Shown: positions 37,235-47,175, numbered from the stretch's first letter. The stretch is DNA of 64,000 bases from Clostridium massiliamazoniense (GCF_001403635.1 NZ_LN879468.1:434001-498000); one strand, 5' to 3'. The notes: generated by a model from the sequence alone, not told the origin. Translations and numbers: made by a program.

Positions 37235-38629
37235 ATGGGGAAACTTTGGGGCGGAAGATTCCAAAAAGATACTTCTAAAGAAGTAAATGATTTTAATTCT
37301 TCTATTGATATAGATAAAGTAATGTATAAGGAAGACATAGAAGGAAGTATAGCTCATGTTACAATGATAAGTAACTGTGGAATCATAAGCTTAGAAGAAG
37401 GAAAGACGATAATAGCAGGATTAAAGTCAATCCTTAATAAAATAGAAAATGGTGAATTAAGTTTTACTTCAGATAATGAAGATATTCACATGAATATAGA
37501 AACGCTTCTGATTAAAGAAATTGGTGAAGTTGGTAAAAAACTTCATACAGCAAGAAGTAGAAATGACCAAGTTGCTTTAGATATTAGAATGTATTTAAAA
37601 GGTGAAATAGAGAATTTAAAAAGTCGTATACTAGATTTTCAAAAAATTATTTTAAAAAAAGCTAGTGAAAATTTATATACCATAATGCCAGGATATACCC
37701 ATCTTCAAAGGGCGCAAGGAATTACATTTGCTCATCATTTAATGGCATATTCTGAAATGTTAAAGAGGGATTATGAAAGATTAGAAGATTGTTATAAAAG
37801 AATGAATTCTATGCCTTTAGGTTCAGGAGCTTTAGCAACAACAACTTATCCTATAAACAGAGTTATGGTTAAAGAATTATTAAATTTTGATAGGTTAGGA
37901 GTAAATAGTATAGATGCTGTAGCAGATAGAGATTTTGTATTAGAATTAGCTAATGATTTGTCTATGATTATGATGCATTTATCTAGATTTAGTGAAGAGA
38001 TAATACTTTGGTGTTCTTCGGAATTTTCTTTTGTTGAGTTAGATGATGCATATTCTACAGGATCTAGTATTATGCCACAAAAAAAGAATCCTGATGTAGC
38101 TGAATTAGTTAGAGGAAAAACAGGAAGAGTATACGGAAATCAAGTGGCTTTATTAACAATGATGAAAGGGATTCCGCTTGCTTACAACAAAGATATGCAA
38201 GAAGATAAAGAGTTAATTTTTGATTCTATAAATACAGTAAAAATTTGTTTAAGTACATTTAGTAAAATGATTGATACTTTAACTGTAAAAGAAGAGAATA
38301 TGAAAAAAGCTTGTAAGGAAGGGTTTATAAATGCAACTGATTTAGCTGATTATTTGGTTAAAAAAAATATTGCATTTAGAGATGCTCATAAAATATTAGG
38401 AGAAATGGTGTTTTATTGTATAGAGAATAAAAAACACTTAGAGGATTTATCATTAGAGGAACTTAAAAGTTTTTCAGAGGTATTTACAGAAGAGGCTTAT
38501 GAAGTTTTAGATATAGTAAATTGCGTTGAAAATAGAGATGTTATTGGAGGACCAAGCTCTAAACAAGTGACAATTAGGTTAAAAGAACTTAAAGATTATA
38601 TAGTAAAAAAAGAAATGGATAAGGAGTGA
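37235..38629 (+). CDS. argH: Argininosuccinate lyase
   Basis: Splits argininosuccinate to arginine and fumarate. 464 residues with KLWGGRFQKDTSKEVNDFN at the start, NEDIHMNIE, TARSRNDQVALD, TPGYTHLQRAQ-like PGYTHLQRAQ, and the fumarase-superfamily signature GSSIMPQKKNPD, whose Ser starts catalysis. AGGAGATG site before ATG, 23 bases after argG. Its stop region contains the ribosome site of argC. Confidence 0.97.
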   Translation: MGKLWGGRFQKDTSKEVNDFNSSIDIDKVMYKEDIEGSIAHVTMISNCGIISLEEGKTIIAGLKSILNKIENGELSFTSDNEDIHMNIETLLIKEIGEVGKKLHTARSRNDQVALDIRMYLKGEIENLKSRILDFQKIILKKASENLYTIMPGYTHLQRAQGITFAHHLMAYSEMLKRDYERLEDCYKRMNSMPLGSGALATTTYPINRVMVKELLNFDRLGVNSIDAVADRDFVLELANDLSMIMMHLSRFSEEIILWCSSEFSFVELDDAYSTGSSIMPQKKNPDVAELVRGKTGRVYGNQVALLTMMKGIPLAYNKDMQEDKELIFDSINTVKICLSTFSKMIDTLTVKEENMKKACKEGFINATDLADYLVKKNIAFRDAHKILGEMVFYCIENKKHLEDLSLEELKSFSEVFTEEAYEVLDIVNCVENRDVIGGPSSKQVTIRLKELKDYIVKKEMDKE

Positions 38630-38634
38630 TTATT

Positions 38635-39678
38635 TTGATAAAGGTTGGTATTATTGGGGCAACTGGCTATGTAGGAGCTGAACTATTGAGGCTTCTTCTT
38701 AATCACGAAGCTGTTTCAGTAGAAGCTATTAGTTCTGTAACCTTTAAAGATGAATTAATTTCTTCTGTATATAAGAATTTTAGCGGAATAGTTGATTTAA
38801 TATGTGAGGATGAAGATAGTGTTATATCTAAAAGTGATGTTATTTTTGGAGCATTGCCTCATGGCTTAAGTGAAAGGTTAGCATCTAAAATTTTAAAGTA
38901 TAGAAAAAAATTTATAGATATTGGAGCAGATTTTAGATTAAAAAATGAGGAGTCTTATATTAAATGGTATAACAAGAGGTTTGATTATAAACCTCTTCAT
39001 GAAAAATCAATATATAGTATTCCAGAATTTCATAGAAATAAAATTATAGAAGGTAATTATGAAATAATAGCAAACCCTGGTTGTTATCCAACATCCATAG
39101 CTTTAGGGTTGATTCCTGCAATTAAAAGTAATTTGGTTAATGAACAAAGTATAATAATTGATTCTAAATCTGGTGTTACGGGATCTGGAAGAAAGCTATC
39201 TTTGGGAAATCATTTTGTAGAGTGTAATGAATCTTTAAATGCTTATTCTTTAGGGGGAGTTCATAGGCATACTCCAGAAATAGAACAAATTATAAATGAA
39301 TTTTCTGATACTAATGTTAAGATTACATTTACACCTCATTTAGTACCTTTGAATAGAGGAATTTTATCTACTATATATTTTGATTTAAAAGGTGAATACT
39401 CTCTTGAAAGCATTCATAAAATATATTCTAAGTTTTACGAAAATGAGTATTTTGTAAAAGTATTACCTTTGGGAAGTAATGCTAAAATTAAAGATGTTAA
39501 AAACTCTAATTACTGTAATATATCTATACACAAGGATAATAGATGTAATAGGTGCATAATATGTTCTGTTATAGATAATATGGTTAAAGGAGCAGCAGGT
39601 CAAGCCATACAAAATATGAACTTATTAATGGGGATTGAAGAAAATAAGGGACTGAAGTCTATTGCTACAGCTTTTTAA
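38635..39678 (+). CDS. argC: N-acetyl-gamma-glutamyl-phosphate reductase (TTG start)
   Basis: Reduces N-acetylglutamyl phosphate with NADPH. N-terminal KVGIIGATGYVGAELLRLL, catalytic Cys in ANPGCYPTSIALGL, His in HRHTPEIEQ. I choose TTG 38635, eight bases from AAGGAG at 38621, over GTG 38626; the resulting start MIKVGIIGATGYVG is the family norm and gives 347 residues. A Cys-rich patch CNRCIIC lies near residue 310, an uncommon detail. Third gene of the arg run. Confidence 0.95.
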   Translation: MIKVGIIGATGYVGAELLRLLLNHEAVSVEAISSVTFKDELISSVYKNFSGIVDLICEDEDSVISKSDVIFGALPHGLSERLASKILKYRKKFIDIGADFRLKNEESYIKWYNKRFDYKPLHEKSIYSIPEFHRNKIIEGNYEIIANPGCYPTSIALGLIPAIKSNLVNEQSIIIDSKSGVTGSGRKLSLGNHFVECNESLNAYSLGGVHRHTPEIEQIINEFSDTNVKITFTPHLVPLNRGILSTIYFDLKGEYSLESIHKIYSKFYENEYFVKVLPLGSNAKIKDVKNSNYCNISIHKDNRCNRCIICSVIDNMVKGAAGQAIQNMNLLMGIEENKGLKSIATAF

Positions 39679-39699
39679 AGAAAAAGGGGGCTTTCTTAT

Positions 39700-40917
39700 A
39701 TGAAAATAATAAAAGGTGGAGTAACAGAGCCTTTAGGGTTCTTAGCTTCTGGAATCCATTGTGGACTAAAGAAAAGAAAAGAAAAATTAGACTTAGCACT
39801 TATATATTCAGAAAAATTATGTAATGGTGCTGCTGTCTATACTAAAAATATAGTTAAAGGAAATCCTATAATAGTAACTAAAAAACATTTATATAATGGT
39901 AAAGCTCAAGCAATTATAATAAATAGTGGTAATGCGAACACTTGTTCGGGGAACGATGGTTTAGCAAAAGCATATAAAATGACAAAGATTACTGCTGATA
40001 GTTTAAACATATCAGAAGAGGATGTTTTGGTAGCTTCTACAGGTGTTATAGGAGTTCCTTTAAATATAGAACTTATAGAAAATAATATAGAAAAGCTAAA
40101 ATCATCTTTAAGTATTAAAGGAAATATATATGCTAGAGAAGCAATAATGACTACAGATACTATAAAAAAAGAAGTTGCAGTATCTTGCAAAATAGCTAAT
40201 AAAATAGTGAAAATAGGCGCTATGGCAAAAGGATCTGGAATGATTTGTCCTAATATGGCAACAACATTAGGAGTTGTTACAACTGATATAAATATAAGTG
40301 TTGAGTTGTTACATGAAGCTTTAGTATATGCTGTTAATAAGAGTTTTAATAGAATTAGTATAGACGGTGATGAAAGTACAAATGATTCTATAATGATACT
40401 AGCAAATGGATTAGCAAATAATGATGAGGTAAATGAAAAAAATTCAGATTACTATGAATTTCTTGATTCATTAACCTATGCATTGGTAGAATTAGCAAAA
40501 TTAGTGGCTAAAGACGGGGAAGGTGCTACTAAACTTTTAGAAGCTGTTGTTTATAATTGCAAAACAGAGGAAAATGCAGTTATACTTGCAAAAAGCATAA
40601 TAAAATCTAATTTAGTAAAGGCAGCTATGTTTGGAAAAGATGCTAATTGGGGACGTATATTATGCTCTTTAGGGTATTCTGGAATAGAATTTGATATAAG
40701 TAAAATAGTATTAGCTATAGAAAGCTCTAAAGGGTATATAGAATTATTTAAGGAAGGTATTCCTCTTCAATTTGAAGAAGAAAAAGCAACTGCTATATTA
40801 GATTCAACGGATATAACAATATTAGTTAACCTTAATGAAGGTGAAGAAAAAGGATTTGCCTTTGGATGTGATTTAACATATGAATATGTCAGAATAAATG
40901 GAGATTATAGAACCTAA
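39700..40917 (+). CDS. argJ: Bifunctional ornithine acetyltransferase / N-acetylglutamate synthase
   Basis: Recycles the acetyl group from acetylornithine to glutamate and, if bifunctional, also uses acetyl-CoA. 405 residues. The precursor self-cleaves before the nucleophile Thr in KGSGMICPNMATTLGVV, producing two chains. DGDESTNDS and GKDANWGRILCSLGYSG are also typical. AAAGGGGG before ATG. The presence of argJ and lack of argE nearby points to the cyclic pathway. Confidence 0.96.
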   Translation: MKIIKGGVTEPLGFLASGIHCGLKKRKEKLDLALIYSEKLCNGAAVYTKNIVKGNPIIVTKKHLYNGKAQAIIINSGNANTCSGNDGLAKAYKMTKITADSLNISEEDVLVASTGVIGVPLNIELIENNIEKLKSSLSIKGNIYAREAIMTTDTIKKEVAVSCKIANKIVKIGAMAKGSGMICPNMATTLGVVTTDINISVELLHEALVYAVNKSFNRISIDGDESTNDSIMILANGLANNDEVNEKNSDYYEFLDSLTYALVELAKLVAKDGEGATKLLEAVVYNCKTEENAVILAKSIIKSNLVKAAMFGKDANWGRILCSLGYSGIEFDISKIVLAIESSKGYIELFKEGIPLQFEEEKATAILDSTDITILVNLNEGEEKGFAFGCDLTYEYVRINGDYRT

Positions 40918-40934
40918 TAAAATAACAACATGGC

Positions 40935-40967
40935 AATTCAGTGGTAGATAAAACCTATCACTGAATT
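40935..40967 (+). promoter_or_regulatory. Strong hairpin between argJ and argB
   Basis: AATTCAGTGGTAG (40935-40947) pairs with CTATCACTGAATT (40955-40967) over 13 pairs with one G-U, loop ATAAAAC. It is followed by AACTTTATTATATT, not a clean T run, so it may be a partial terminator, attenuator or mRNA-stabilising element setting argB-argD levels. Confidence 0.6.
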
Positions 40968-40995
40968 AACTTTATTATATTAGGAGGATTTTAAT

Positions 40996-41856
40996 ATGAA
41001 AATATCTAATTTGACAAGAGCAAATACATTAATACAAGCTTTACCATATATACAAGAATATAGAGAAAAGGTGATTGTTGTAAAATATGGTGGTAATGCA
41101 ATGCAGAGCATGAGTTTAGAAGAGGCTGTAATAAAAGATATAATCTTAATGAATTGTGTAGGAATAAAAGTTGTATTGGTTCATGGAGGCGGTCCAGATA
41201 TAGATAATATGCTTAAAAAAGTAGGAAAAAAATCAGAGTTTATAAATGGATTAAGATATACAGATGAGGAAACTATGGAAATAGTTCAAATGGTTTTAGC
41301 AGGAAAAGTAAACAAAGAATTAGTTGCTCTCATTAATAAGAATGGTGGTAAAGCATTGGGATTATGTGGTATAGATGGTGCTATGATAAAAGCTAATAAA
41401 AAAATAAGTAATATGGATTATGGCTATGTGGGAGAAATAGAAGAAATAAACACAGAAGTTATAAGTAGTGCATTAGAAAAAAATTATATAAGTGTAATAT
41501 CTACTATAGCATATGGAGATGATGGAAAAGCTTATAATATAAATGCAGATATAGCAGCAGCAAAAATAGCTGGGGCACTTAAAGCAGAGAAACTTATAAT
41601 ATTAACAGATGTACAAGGAATATTAAGGGATATAGAAGATGAAGATACATTAATATCTAATATACATTTAAAAGAGTTAGATACAATTATAGAGAATAAA
41701 ATTATAAAAGGTGGAATGATTCCTAAAATAGAATGTTGTAAATCAGCTATAATAAATGGTGTTAAGAAGGCACATATAATAGATGGAAGAATACCTCATA
41801 CAATATTACTAGAACTTTTTTCACGTAATGGAGTAGGAACAATGATAGAGAAATAA
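40996..41856 (+). CDS. argB: Acetylglutamate kinase
   Basis: Phosphorylates N-acetylglutamate. 286 residues, amino acid kinase fold: VVKYGGNAM, LVHGGGPDIDNMLKK, GLCGIDGAMIKA, NINADIAAAKIAGAL and KGGMIPKIECC. It lacks a long N-terminal helix extension of the kind in arginine-inhibited hexameric enzymes, though allostery cannot be judged reliably. TTAGGAGG site before ATG. Follows the 40935-40967 hairpin. Confidence 0.96.
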   Translation: MKISNLTRANTLIQALPYIQEYREKVIVVKYGGNAMQSMSLEEAVIKDIILMNCVGIKVVLVHGGGPDIDNMLKKVGKKSEFINGLRYTDEETMEIVQMVLAGKVNKELVALINKNGGKALGLCGIDGAMIKANKKISNMDYGYVGEIEEINTEVISSALEKNYISVISTIAYGDDGKAYNINADIAAAKIAGALKAEKLIILTDVQGILRDIEDEDTLISNIHLKELDTIIENKIIKGGMIPKIECCKSAIINGVKKAHIIDGRIPHTILLELFSRNGVGTMIEK

Positions 41857-41878
41857 TTAATATTGAGGGTGATTATTA

Positions 41879-43048
41879 ATGGTTAATAAAGAAGAGTATT
41901 ATAAGTATATTATAAATAATTATAAAGTTCATGATATAGTTATAGAATATGGAAAAGGGACATATTTATATGATAATAATAAAAAGAAGTATTTAGATCT
42001 AACCTCTGGAATAGGTGTTAATTCCTTAGGATATTGTGATGAAGAATTCGTTGAAGAGTTGAAAAATCAATTATCAAAAATATCACATACATCTAATTTA
42101 TTTATAAATGAAAACACTGTAGAAGCAGCAAAATTATTAGTTCAACTTAGTAAAATGGATAAAGTGTTTTTTTCTAATTCTGGTGCTGAAAGTAATGAAT
42201 GTGCTATAAAGATAGCAAGAAAATATAGTTATGATAAATATGGGTTCGGTAGGGATAAGATACTAACACTTAAAAATTCTTTTCATGGAAGAACATTAAC
42301 CACTTTAAAGGCAACAGGACAAGAAAAGTTTCATAAATATTTTTATCCATTCCCTGAGGGATTCATATATGGAGAAGCTAACAATATAGAGAATATATTA
42401 TCAAAGCTAAATAAAAATAATGTTTGCGCTATAATTGTAGAACCAATTCAAGGTGAAGGTGGAGTATTGCCTTTAAGTTGTGAATTTGTTACAAAATTAA
42501 AAAAGGTTTGTAATGAAAGAGATATAATATTGATATTTGATGAAGTTCAATGTGGAATAGGTAGAACTGGAAAGATGTTTGCATTTGAAAATTTTGATGT
42601 GACTCCAGATATTGTTACTTTAGCTAAAGGATTAGGTGGAGGTGTCCCTATAGGAGCAGTTATTTGTAATGAAAAAACTTCAGGAGTATTTAAATATGGT
42701 GATCATGGTTCAACTTATGGAGGAAATCCTTTAGTTACAACAGCAGCTAAATATGTTTTAAGTAAAGTTTCAAATACTAAGTTTTTAAATGAAATAAATG
42801 AAAAATCATTATATTTAATTAATTCTTTAAAGGAGATTAAAAGTGATAATATTGTAGAAATAAGAGGAATGGGGTTAATGGTTGGAATTGAGGTAAGGGG
42901 TAATGTTAATGAGTATATAGATAAAGCTATTGAAAAAGGTGTTTTATTATTATCAGCAGGAAATAATACCATAAGACTTCTTCCACCACTTACTATAACT
43001 ATGAATGAATTAAAAAAGGCTATATCAGTATTAAAAGAAATTTTATAG
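41879..43048 (+). CDS. argD: Acetylornithine aminotransferase
   Basis: Class III PLP aminotransferase that makes N-acetylornithine. 389 residues. FSNSGAESNECAIKIARKY, FHGRTLTTLKATGQEKFH, IVEPIQGEGGV, the PLP Lys in TLAKGLGGGVPIGA and STYGGNPLV are as expected. Weak GAGGGTG site, 22 bases after argB. Last of the arg cluster and followed by a terminator. Confidence 0.95.
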   Translation: MVNKEEYYKYIINNYKVHDIVIEYGKGTYLYDNNKKKYLDLTSGIGVNSLGYCDEEFVEELKNQLSKISHTSNLFINENTVEAAKLLVQLSKMDKVFFSNSGAESNECAIKIARKYSYDKYGFGRDKILTLKNSFHGRTLTTLKATGQEKFHKYFYPFPEGFIYGEANNIENILSKLNKNNVCAIIVEPIQGEGGVLPLSCEFVTKLKKVCNERDIILIFDEVQCGIGRTGKMFAFENFDVTPDIVTLAKGLGGGVPIGAVICNEKTSGVFKYGDHGSTYGGNPLVTTAAKYVLSKVSNTKFLNEINEKSLYLINSLKEIKSDNIVEIRGMGLMVGIEVRGNVNEYIDKAIEKGVLLLSAGNNTIRLLPPLTITMNELKKAISVLKEIL

Positions 43049-43102
43049 AATATAATTAATGAAAAAATGTTAGAAATATGTTTTAATATAATTATGTGTT
43101 TT

Positions 43103-43130
43103 GTTAAAATATAATTTTAACGTTTTTTTT
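43103..43130 (+). terminator. Rho-independent terminator after argD
   Basis: GTTAAAAT, loop ATA, ATTTTAAC (43103-43121), then GTTTTTTTT. The stem is AT-rich. It includes a TATAAT that could alternatively be the -10 of def. Confidence 0.6.
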
Positions 43131-43149
43131 ATTTGAAAGGAGAATTAAG

Positions 43150-43623
43150 ATGGCAGTTAAAGAAATAGTTCAACTAGGAGCAGAATGTTTAAGACAAGTA
43201 TCTCAAGAAGTTGATAATATAGATGATGTTAAAGGGCTTATAAAGGATTTAAAGGATACTCTAGCTACAGTTGATGGAATAGGTCTTGCAGCACCACAAA
43301 TAGCAGTTAATAAAAGAGTTATATACATAAATTTTGGTGATGGGGAAAATGAATATGTATTAGTAAATCCTAAAGTATTAAAAGTATCTAAAAAAACTCA
43401 TGAAGATTATGAAGGATGTTTAAGTTATGTAATGCATGAGGGATTAGTTGAAAGACCTGTAAAAGTAAAGATAGAAGCTTTAAATGAAAATGGTGAAAAG
43501 AAAGTTTATGAAGCAGAAGATTTACTTGCAAGATGCTTCCTTCATGAAATAGATCATTTAGAAGGTATAATGTATGTTGATAGAGCTAGTGAAATGTATG
43601 AATTAGTAGATGAAGAAGAATAA
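43150..43623 (+). CDS. def: Peptide deformylase
   Basis: Removes formyl from the initiator Met of new proteins. 157 residues. The three metal-site motifs are GIGLAAPQIAV, EGCLSYV (Cys ligand) and HEIDHLEGIMYVDR (two His ligands and catalytic Glu). EGCLSYV varies slightly from the usual EGCLSxP. AAAGGAG site before ATG. Monocistronic between two terminators; not beside fmt or the priA locus. Confidence 0.96.
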   Translation: MAVKEIVQLGAECLRQVSQEVDNIDDVKGLIKDLKDTLATVDGIGLAAPQIAVNKRVIYINFGDGENEYVLVNPKVLKVSKKTHEDYEGCLSYVMHEGLVERPVKVKIEALNENGEKKVYEAEDLLARCFLHEIDHLEGIMYVDRASEMYELVDEEE

Positions 43624-43650
43624 TAAAATATAATTTATAAATTAAACTAA

Positions 43651-43702
43651 AAATCAAATTACTAAAAGGTAAGTATAAACTTACAAGTAATTTGATTTTT
43701 TT
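43651..43702 (+). terminator. Rho-independent terminator after def
   Basis: AAATCAAATTACT near 43651 pairs with AGTAATTTGATTT near 43686, with an internal GTAAGT/ACTTAC hairpin in the loop, followed by TTTTT. Confidence 0.85.
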
Positions 43703-43728
43703 GTATTAATATAGAATAGGTGATTTTA

Positions 43729-44778
43729 TTGGAGAGAAGAATTTTACATGTAGATATGGATGCTTTTTTTGCTTCAGTAGAAATTTTAGATAATCCAAAG
43801 TTAAAAGGTAAGCCTATAATTGTTGGAGGTGAAAGTGGGAGAGGTGTTGTTACAACTTGTTCCTATGAAGCTAGAAAATATGGAGTAAAATCTGCTATGC
43901 CTGGATTTAAAGCAAAGGCTTTGTGTCCTAATGGTATATTTGTACCTATAAGATATTATAGATATAGAGAAGTTTCCAATAAGGTTTTCAATTTACTTTA
44001 TGATATTACAGAAAAAATAGAACAAGTCAGTATAGATGAGGCTTATTTGGATATAAGTGATTTAGATGAATCATCAATGGACGTAGCTATGAGAATCAAA
44101 AATCTTATAAAAAATAATATTGGATTAACGTTGTCAGTAGGAATATCTTATAATAAATTTTTAGCTAAAATAGCATCTGATTGGAAAAAGCCTAATGGAC
44201 TTATGGAAATAAAAAAAGAAAATGTTAAAACTTTATTAGGACCATTAGAAATATCTAAGGTATATGGCCTTGGTCAGAAATCCGTTAAAAAATTAAATAA
44301 TATAGGTGTTTATACTATTAATGATATGTACAGACTTCCAAAGGATATATACTCAGAATACTTTGGAAAATTCGGAAATGAAATATATGATAGGATTAGA
44401 GGGATAGATAATAGAGAAATTATAAACAAAAGAGAGAGAAAATCTATTGGAAAAGAAATAACTCTAAAAGAAGATACAAAAAATATAGAGGAACTCAGAC
44501 AATATTTAATGAATTTTTCTGAATATATAGAGGCATATCTAAAAAAACATGAATTGAAAGCAAAAACAATAACATTAAAAATAAAGGATAGAGATTTTAT
44601 TAATCATAGTAAAAGTAAAACTTTAAATTATTACTTAAAGAATAAAGATAATATATATAGTGAAGCAATTAAATTATTAAATGAAATTATCATAGAGAAG
44701 AAATTAAGATTAATAGGTATTAGTGTATCATCATTAGAACAATTAGACAACGAGCAATTGAGTTTATTTAATATTTAA
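43729..44778 (+). CDS. dinB: DNA polymerase IV, Y-family (TTG start)
   Basis: Translesion polymerase. 349 residues: HVDMDAFFASVEILDNP with metal-binding Asp, steric-gate region, SCSYEARKYGVKSAMP-type segment, VSIDEAYLDIS with the catalytic Asp-Glu, then helix-hairpin-helix and little-finger domains. The C terminus QLSLFNI is a beta-clamp-binding motif (QLSLF). AGGTGA at 43718 favours TTG 43729 over GTG 43720. No LexA box is apparent upstream. Directly followed by the helD promoter. Confidence 0.95.
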   Translation: MERRILHVDMDAFFASVEILDNPKLKGKPIIVGGESGRGVVTTCSYEARKYGVKSAMPGFKAKALCPNGIFVPIRYYRYREVSNKVFNLLYDITEKIEQVSIDEAYLDISDLDESSMDVAMRIKNLIKNNIGLTLSVGISYNKFLAKIASDWKKPNGLMEIKKENVKTLLGPLEISKVYGLGQKSVKKLNNIGVYTINDMYRLPKDIYSEYFGKFGNEIYDRIRGIDNREIINKRERKSIGKEITLKEDTKNIEELRQYLMNFSEYIEAYLKKHELKAKTITLKIKDRDFINHSKSKTLNYYLKNKDNIYSEAIKLLNEIIIEKKLRLIGISVSSLEQLDNEQLSLFNI

Positions 44779-44780
44779 AA

Positions 44781-44809
44781 TTGACAAAAAAAATCTCATT
44801 AATTATAAT
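44781..44809 (+). promoter_or_regulatory. Perfect consensus sigma-A promoter of helD
   Basis: TTGACA (44781-44786), 17 bases, TATAAT (44804-44809). All twelve consensus positions and the spacing are ideal. The AGGAG and ATG of helD follow within 31 bases. Confidence 0.85.
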
Positions 44810-44839
44810 CTATAATTAGCCAGTAAGGAGTGAGAATTA

Positions 44840-47146
44840 ATGGAAGATAAGTTACTGCTTGAGGAAAAAGAGCACTTAAGAGAATTAAAAAATTGGATTG
44901 AATTAGAAGAAAATAGAATAGGTGTAGAAGAAACTGGGTTAAAGGAACGAATAGCAGCTTTAGAAAAGAAGAGTAAGGGTGCTTATAATCAAGAACTTGA
45001 TATTAATAGAAAGTTATATAATATAGTAAAAAAAAATATTGAAAATTATAAAGAAGCTAAAGATAAGCCTTACTTTGCTAGAATAGATTTTAGGGAACGT
45101 AGAAAAGATACAGAGAGTTTTTATATAGGTAAAATAGGTTTAGGAGATGTGCAAGAGGGTGAAGAAAAAGTTATAGATTGGAGAGCTCCTATTGCAGATT
45201 TATATTATAGTGGAACACAAGGAGAGGCTTATTACAAAGCACCATCTGGTGTTATTGATGGAGATTTAAAATTAAAAAGAAAATTTTTATACAATAGTAA
45301 TAATGATATTGAAAAGTTTTTTGATGAAGGAATAAATGAAATTATATTAAAGGCAGCAGGAAATTCTGAAGAGAGTGAAAGCTCATTAATAGATGAATTT
45401 TTAAAAGTAAATCTAGAAGAAAGTACTGGGAAAAAGCTTAAAGAGGTTGTTGCTACAATACAAAAAGAACAGAATGAAATAATAAGAGCTGATAAAAGTT
45501 TTCCCATAATCATTCAAGGATCAGCTGGTTCAGGAAAAACAACAGTTGCTCTACATAGATTAGCTTATCTTATGTATAGATATAATGAATCTTTAACAAA
45601 TAAGGATATTCTAGTAGTTGCACCAAATAAAATATTTTTAGATTATATATCAGAAGTTCTACCAAATTTAGGTGTAGATTTAGTACCACAAAAAACTTTT
45701 GAAGAATTAGCAATTGAATCCTTGAAATTAAAGGGAAAATTAATAACTAAAGATAAGAAATTAATAAAAATATTAGAGGCTAATGAAGAGGAACAAGAAA
45801 AAATAAAATATATGAAAAATGCTAGCAAATTAAAAGGTTCTTTAGCATTTAAAGAGATATTAGATAGATATATAAAAGTATTAGAAAAAGATGATAGTTC
45901 AATAGAAGATATAACAATAAAAGGTTATAAGCTTTTTGATAGTAAGGAAATTAAAAGATTATTTTTAAAAGATCTAGCAAAGTATCCTATAAATAAAAGA
46001 AAAGATGAAATAAAAAGATACTTTGAAAAAAAACTGGGTGATAAATTATTTGATGTTTTAGAAAAGGTTGATTTTAAATATGAATATACTATAGCTAGAA
46101 CTAAAAAAATAATTGAAGATGAGAAAGAACGAAGAAGAGAAATTATAAGAATATATGATGAACGTGATAAAGAAAAAGAAAGCATAAAAAAAGATGGTAA
46201 AAAAGAATTTAATTCTTATTTTGAACAATGGAAAGGCATAGATACTAAGAATATATATATTAATCTCTTTAAAGATAGTGAAACTTTTAATTTAGTGACT
46301 TCAGGAAAAATACCAAATAAATTATATGAGTTTATTAAAGAGGAACTTATTTATAATAATGAAAATAATATAATTGATTGTGATGATTTAGCGGCGATGC
46401 TTTATTTACAATTTAAAATAGATGGTATTAAAGAAAGTGAAATGGTGAAACATATAGTTGTGGATGAAGCACAAGATTATTCACCACTTCAAATAGAAGT
46501 TATATCTATGAAATCTTTAGGAAAAAGTCTAACTATAGTCGGTGATATAGGGCAAGGTATCTATTCTTATAGAGGAATAAAAGATTGGAATTCTATAATG
46601 ACGTCAATCTATGAAAATAAAGGAATATATAAAGCATTAACTCAGAGTTATAGAAGTACTGTAGAAATTATAGAATTTGCCAATAAGGTGTTAAGGAAAC
46701 AAGATAATTATCCTAAACCAGCATTGCCAGTTTTAAGACATGGAGATAAACCACAAATAAGTGAATTTAAAACTACAAAAGATTTTGTTATACAACTAGA
46801 TGAAATTGTTAATGATATGATCTCAAAAAATAAAAAGTCAATTGCTATAATAGGAAAGACCTATAAGGAATGCAAGAAAATTAGAGATGCTATAAAAAAA
46901 TATTCAAAGTATGATTTTAAATTAGTAAAAGAAGAAGATAAAACTTTAGAATTAGATTTTATAATAATTCCTTCATATTTAACAAAAGGACTAGAGTTTG
47001 ACTGTTCTATTGTTTATAATTTAAATAGTGAAATTTACAAAAATGTTGATATGGATAAAAAATTACTTTATGTTGTATTAACAAGAGCTTTACATTATGA
47101 ATATATTTTTTATAATGGAAATATATCAGAATTAGTAAATGATTAG
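44840..47146 (+). CDS. helD: RNA polymerase recycling ATPase HelD (UvrD-like)
   Basis: 768 residues. HelD binds RNA polymerase and strips it from DNA using ATP. A coiled-coil N-terminal arm (LLLEEKEHLRELKNWIELEE, residues 1-75) is followed by the HelD-specific block GDVQEGEEKVIDWRAPIADLYYSG, the Walker A IIQGSAGSGKTTVALHRLAYL near residue 230, VDEAQDYSPLQ, VGDIGQGIYSYRGI, and the late motifs LTKGLEFDCSIVYN and LLYVVLTRALH. The N-arm and the DWRAPI block set it apart from true DNA helicases. Confidence 0.93.
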   Translation: MEDKLLLEEKEHLRELKNWIELEENRIGVEETGLKERIAALEKKSKGAYNQELDINRKLYNIVKKNIENYKEAKDKPYFARIDFRERRKDTESFYIGKIGLGDVQEGEEKVIDWRAPIADLYYSGTQGEAYYKAPSGVIDGDLKLKRKFLYNSNNDIEKFFDEGINEIILKAAGNSEESESSLIDEFLKVNLEESTGKKLKEVVATIQKEQNEIIRADKSFPIIIQGSAGSGKTTVALHRLAYLMYRYNESLTNKDILVVAPNKIFLDYISEVLPNLGVDLVPQKTFEELAIESLKLKGKLITKDKKLIKILEANEEEQEKIKYMKNASKLKGSLAFKEILDRYIKVLEKDDSSIEDITIKGYKLFDSKEIKRLFLKDLAKYPINKRKDEIKRYFEKKLGDKLFDVLEKVDFKYEYTIARTKKIIEDEKERRREIIRIYDERDKEKESIKKDGKKEFNSYFEQWKGIDTKNIYINLFKDSETFNLVTSGKIPNKLYEFIKEELIYNNENNIIDCDDLAAMLYLQFKIDGIKESEMVKHIVVDEAQDYSPLQIEVISMKSLGKSLTIVGDIGQGIYSYRGIKDWNSIMTSIYENKGIYKALTQSYRSTVEIIEFANKVLRKQDNYPKPALPVLRHGDKPQISEFKTTKDFVIQLDEIVNDMISKNKKSIAIIGKTYKECKKIRDAIKKYSKYDFKLVKEEDKTLELDFIIIPSYLTKGLEFDCSIVYNLNSEIYKNVDMDKKLLYVVLTRALHYEYIFYNGNISELVND

Positions 47147-47175
47147 TATTTTTATAAAGAAAGGTGAATTTAAAG

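Noticed and set aside
43110-43115. TATAAT as the def -10 box
   Set aside because: It is part of the AT-rich terminator stem and has no -35 at a suitable distance; left as a possibility only.
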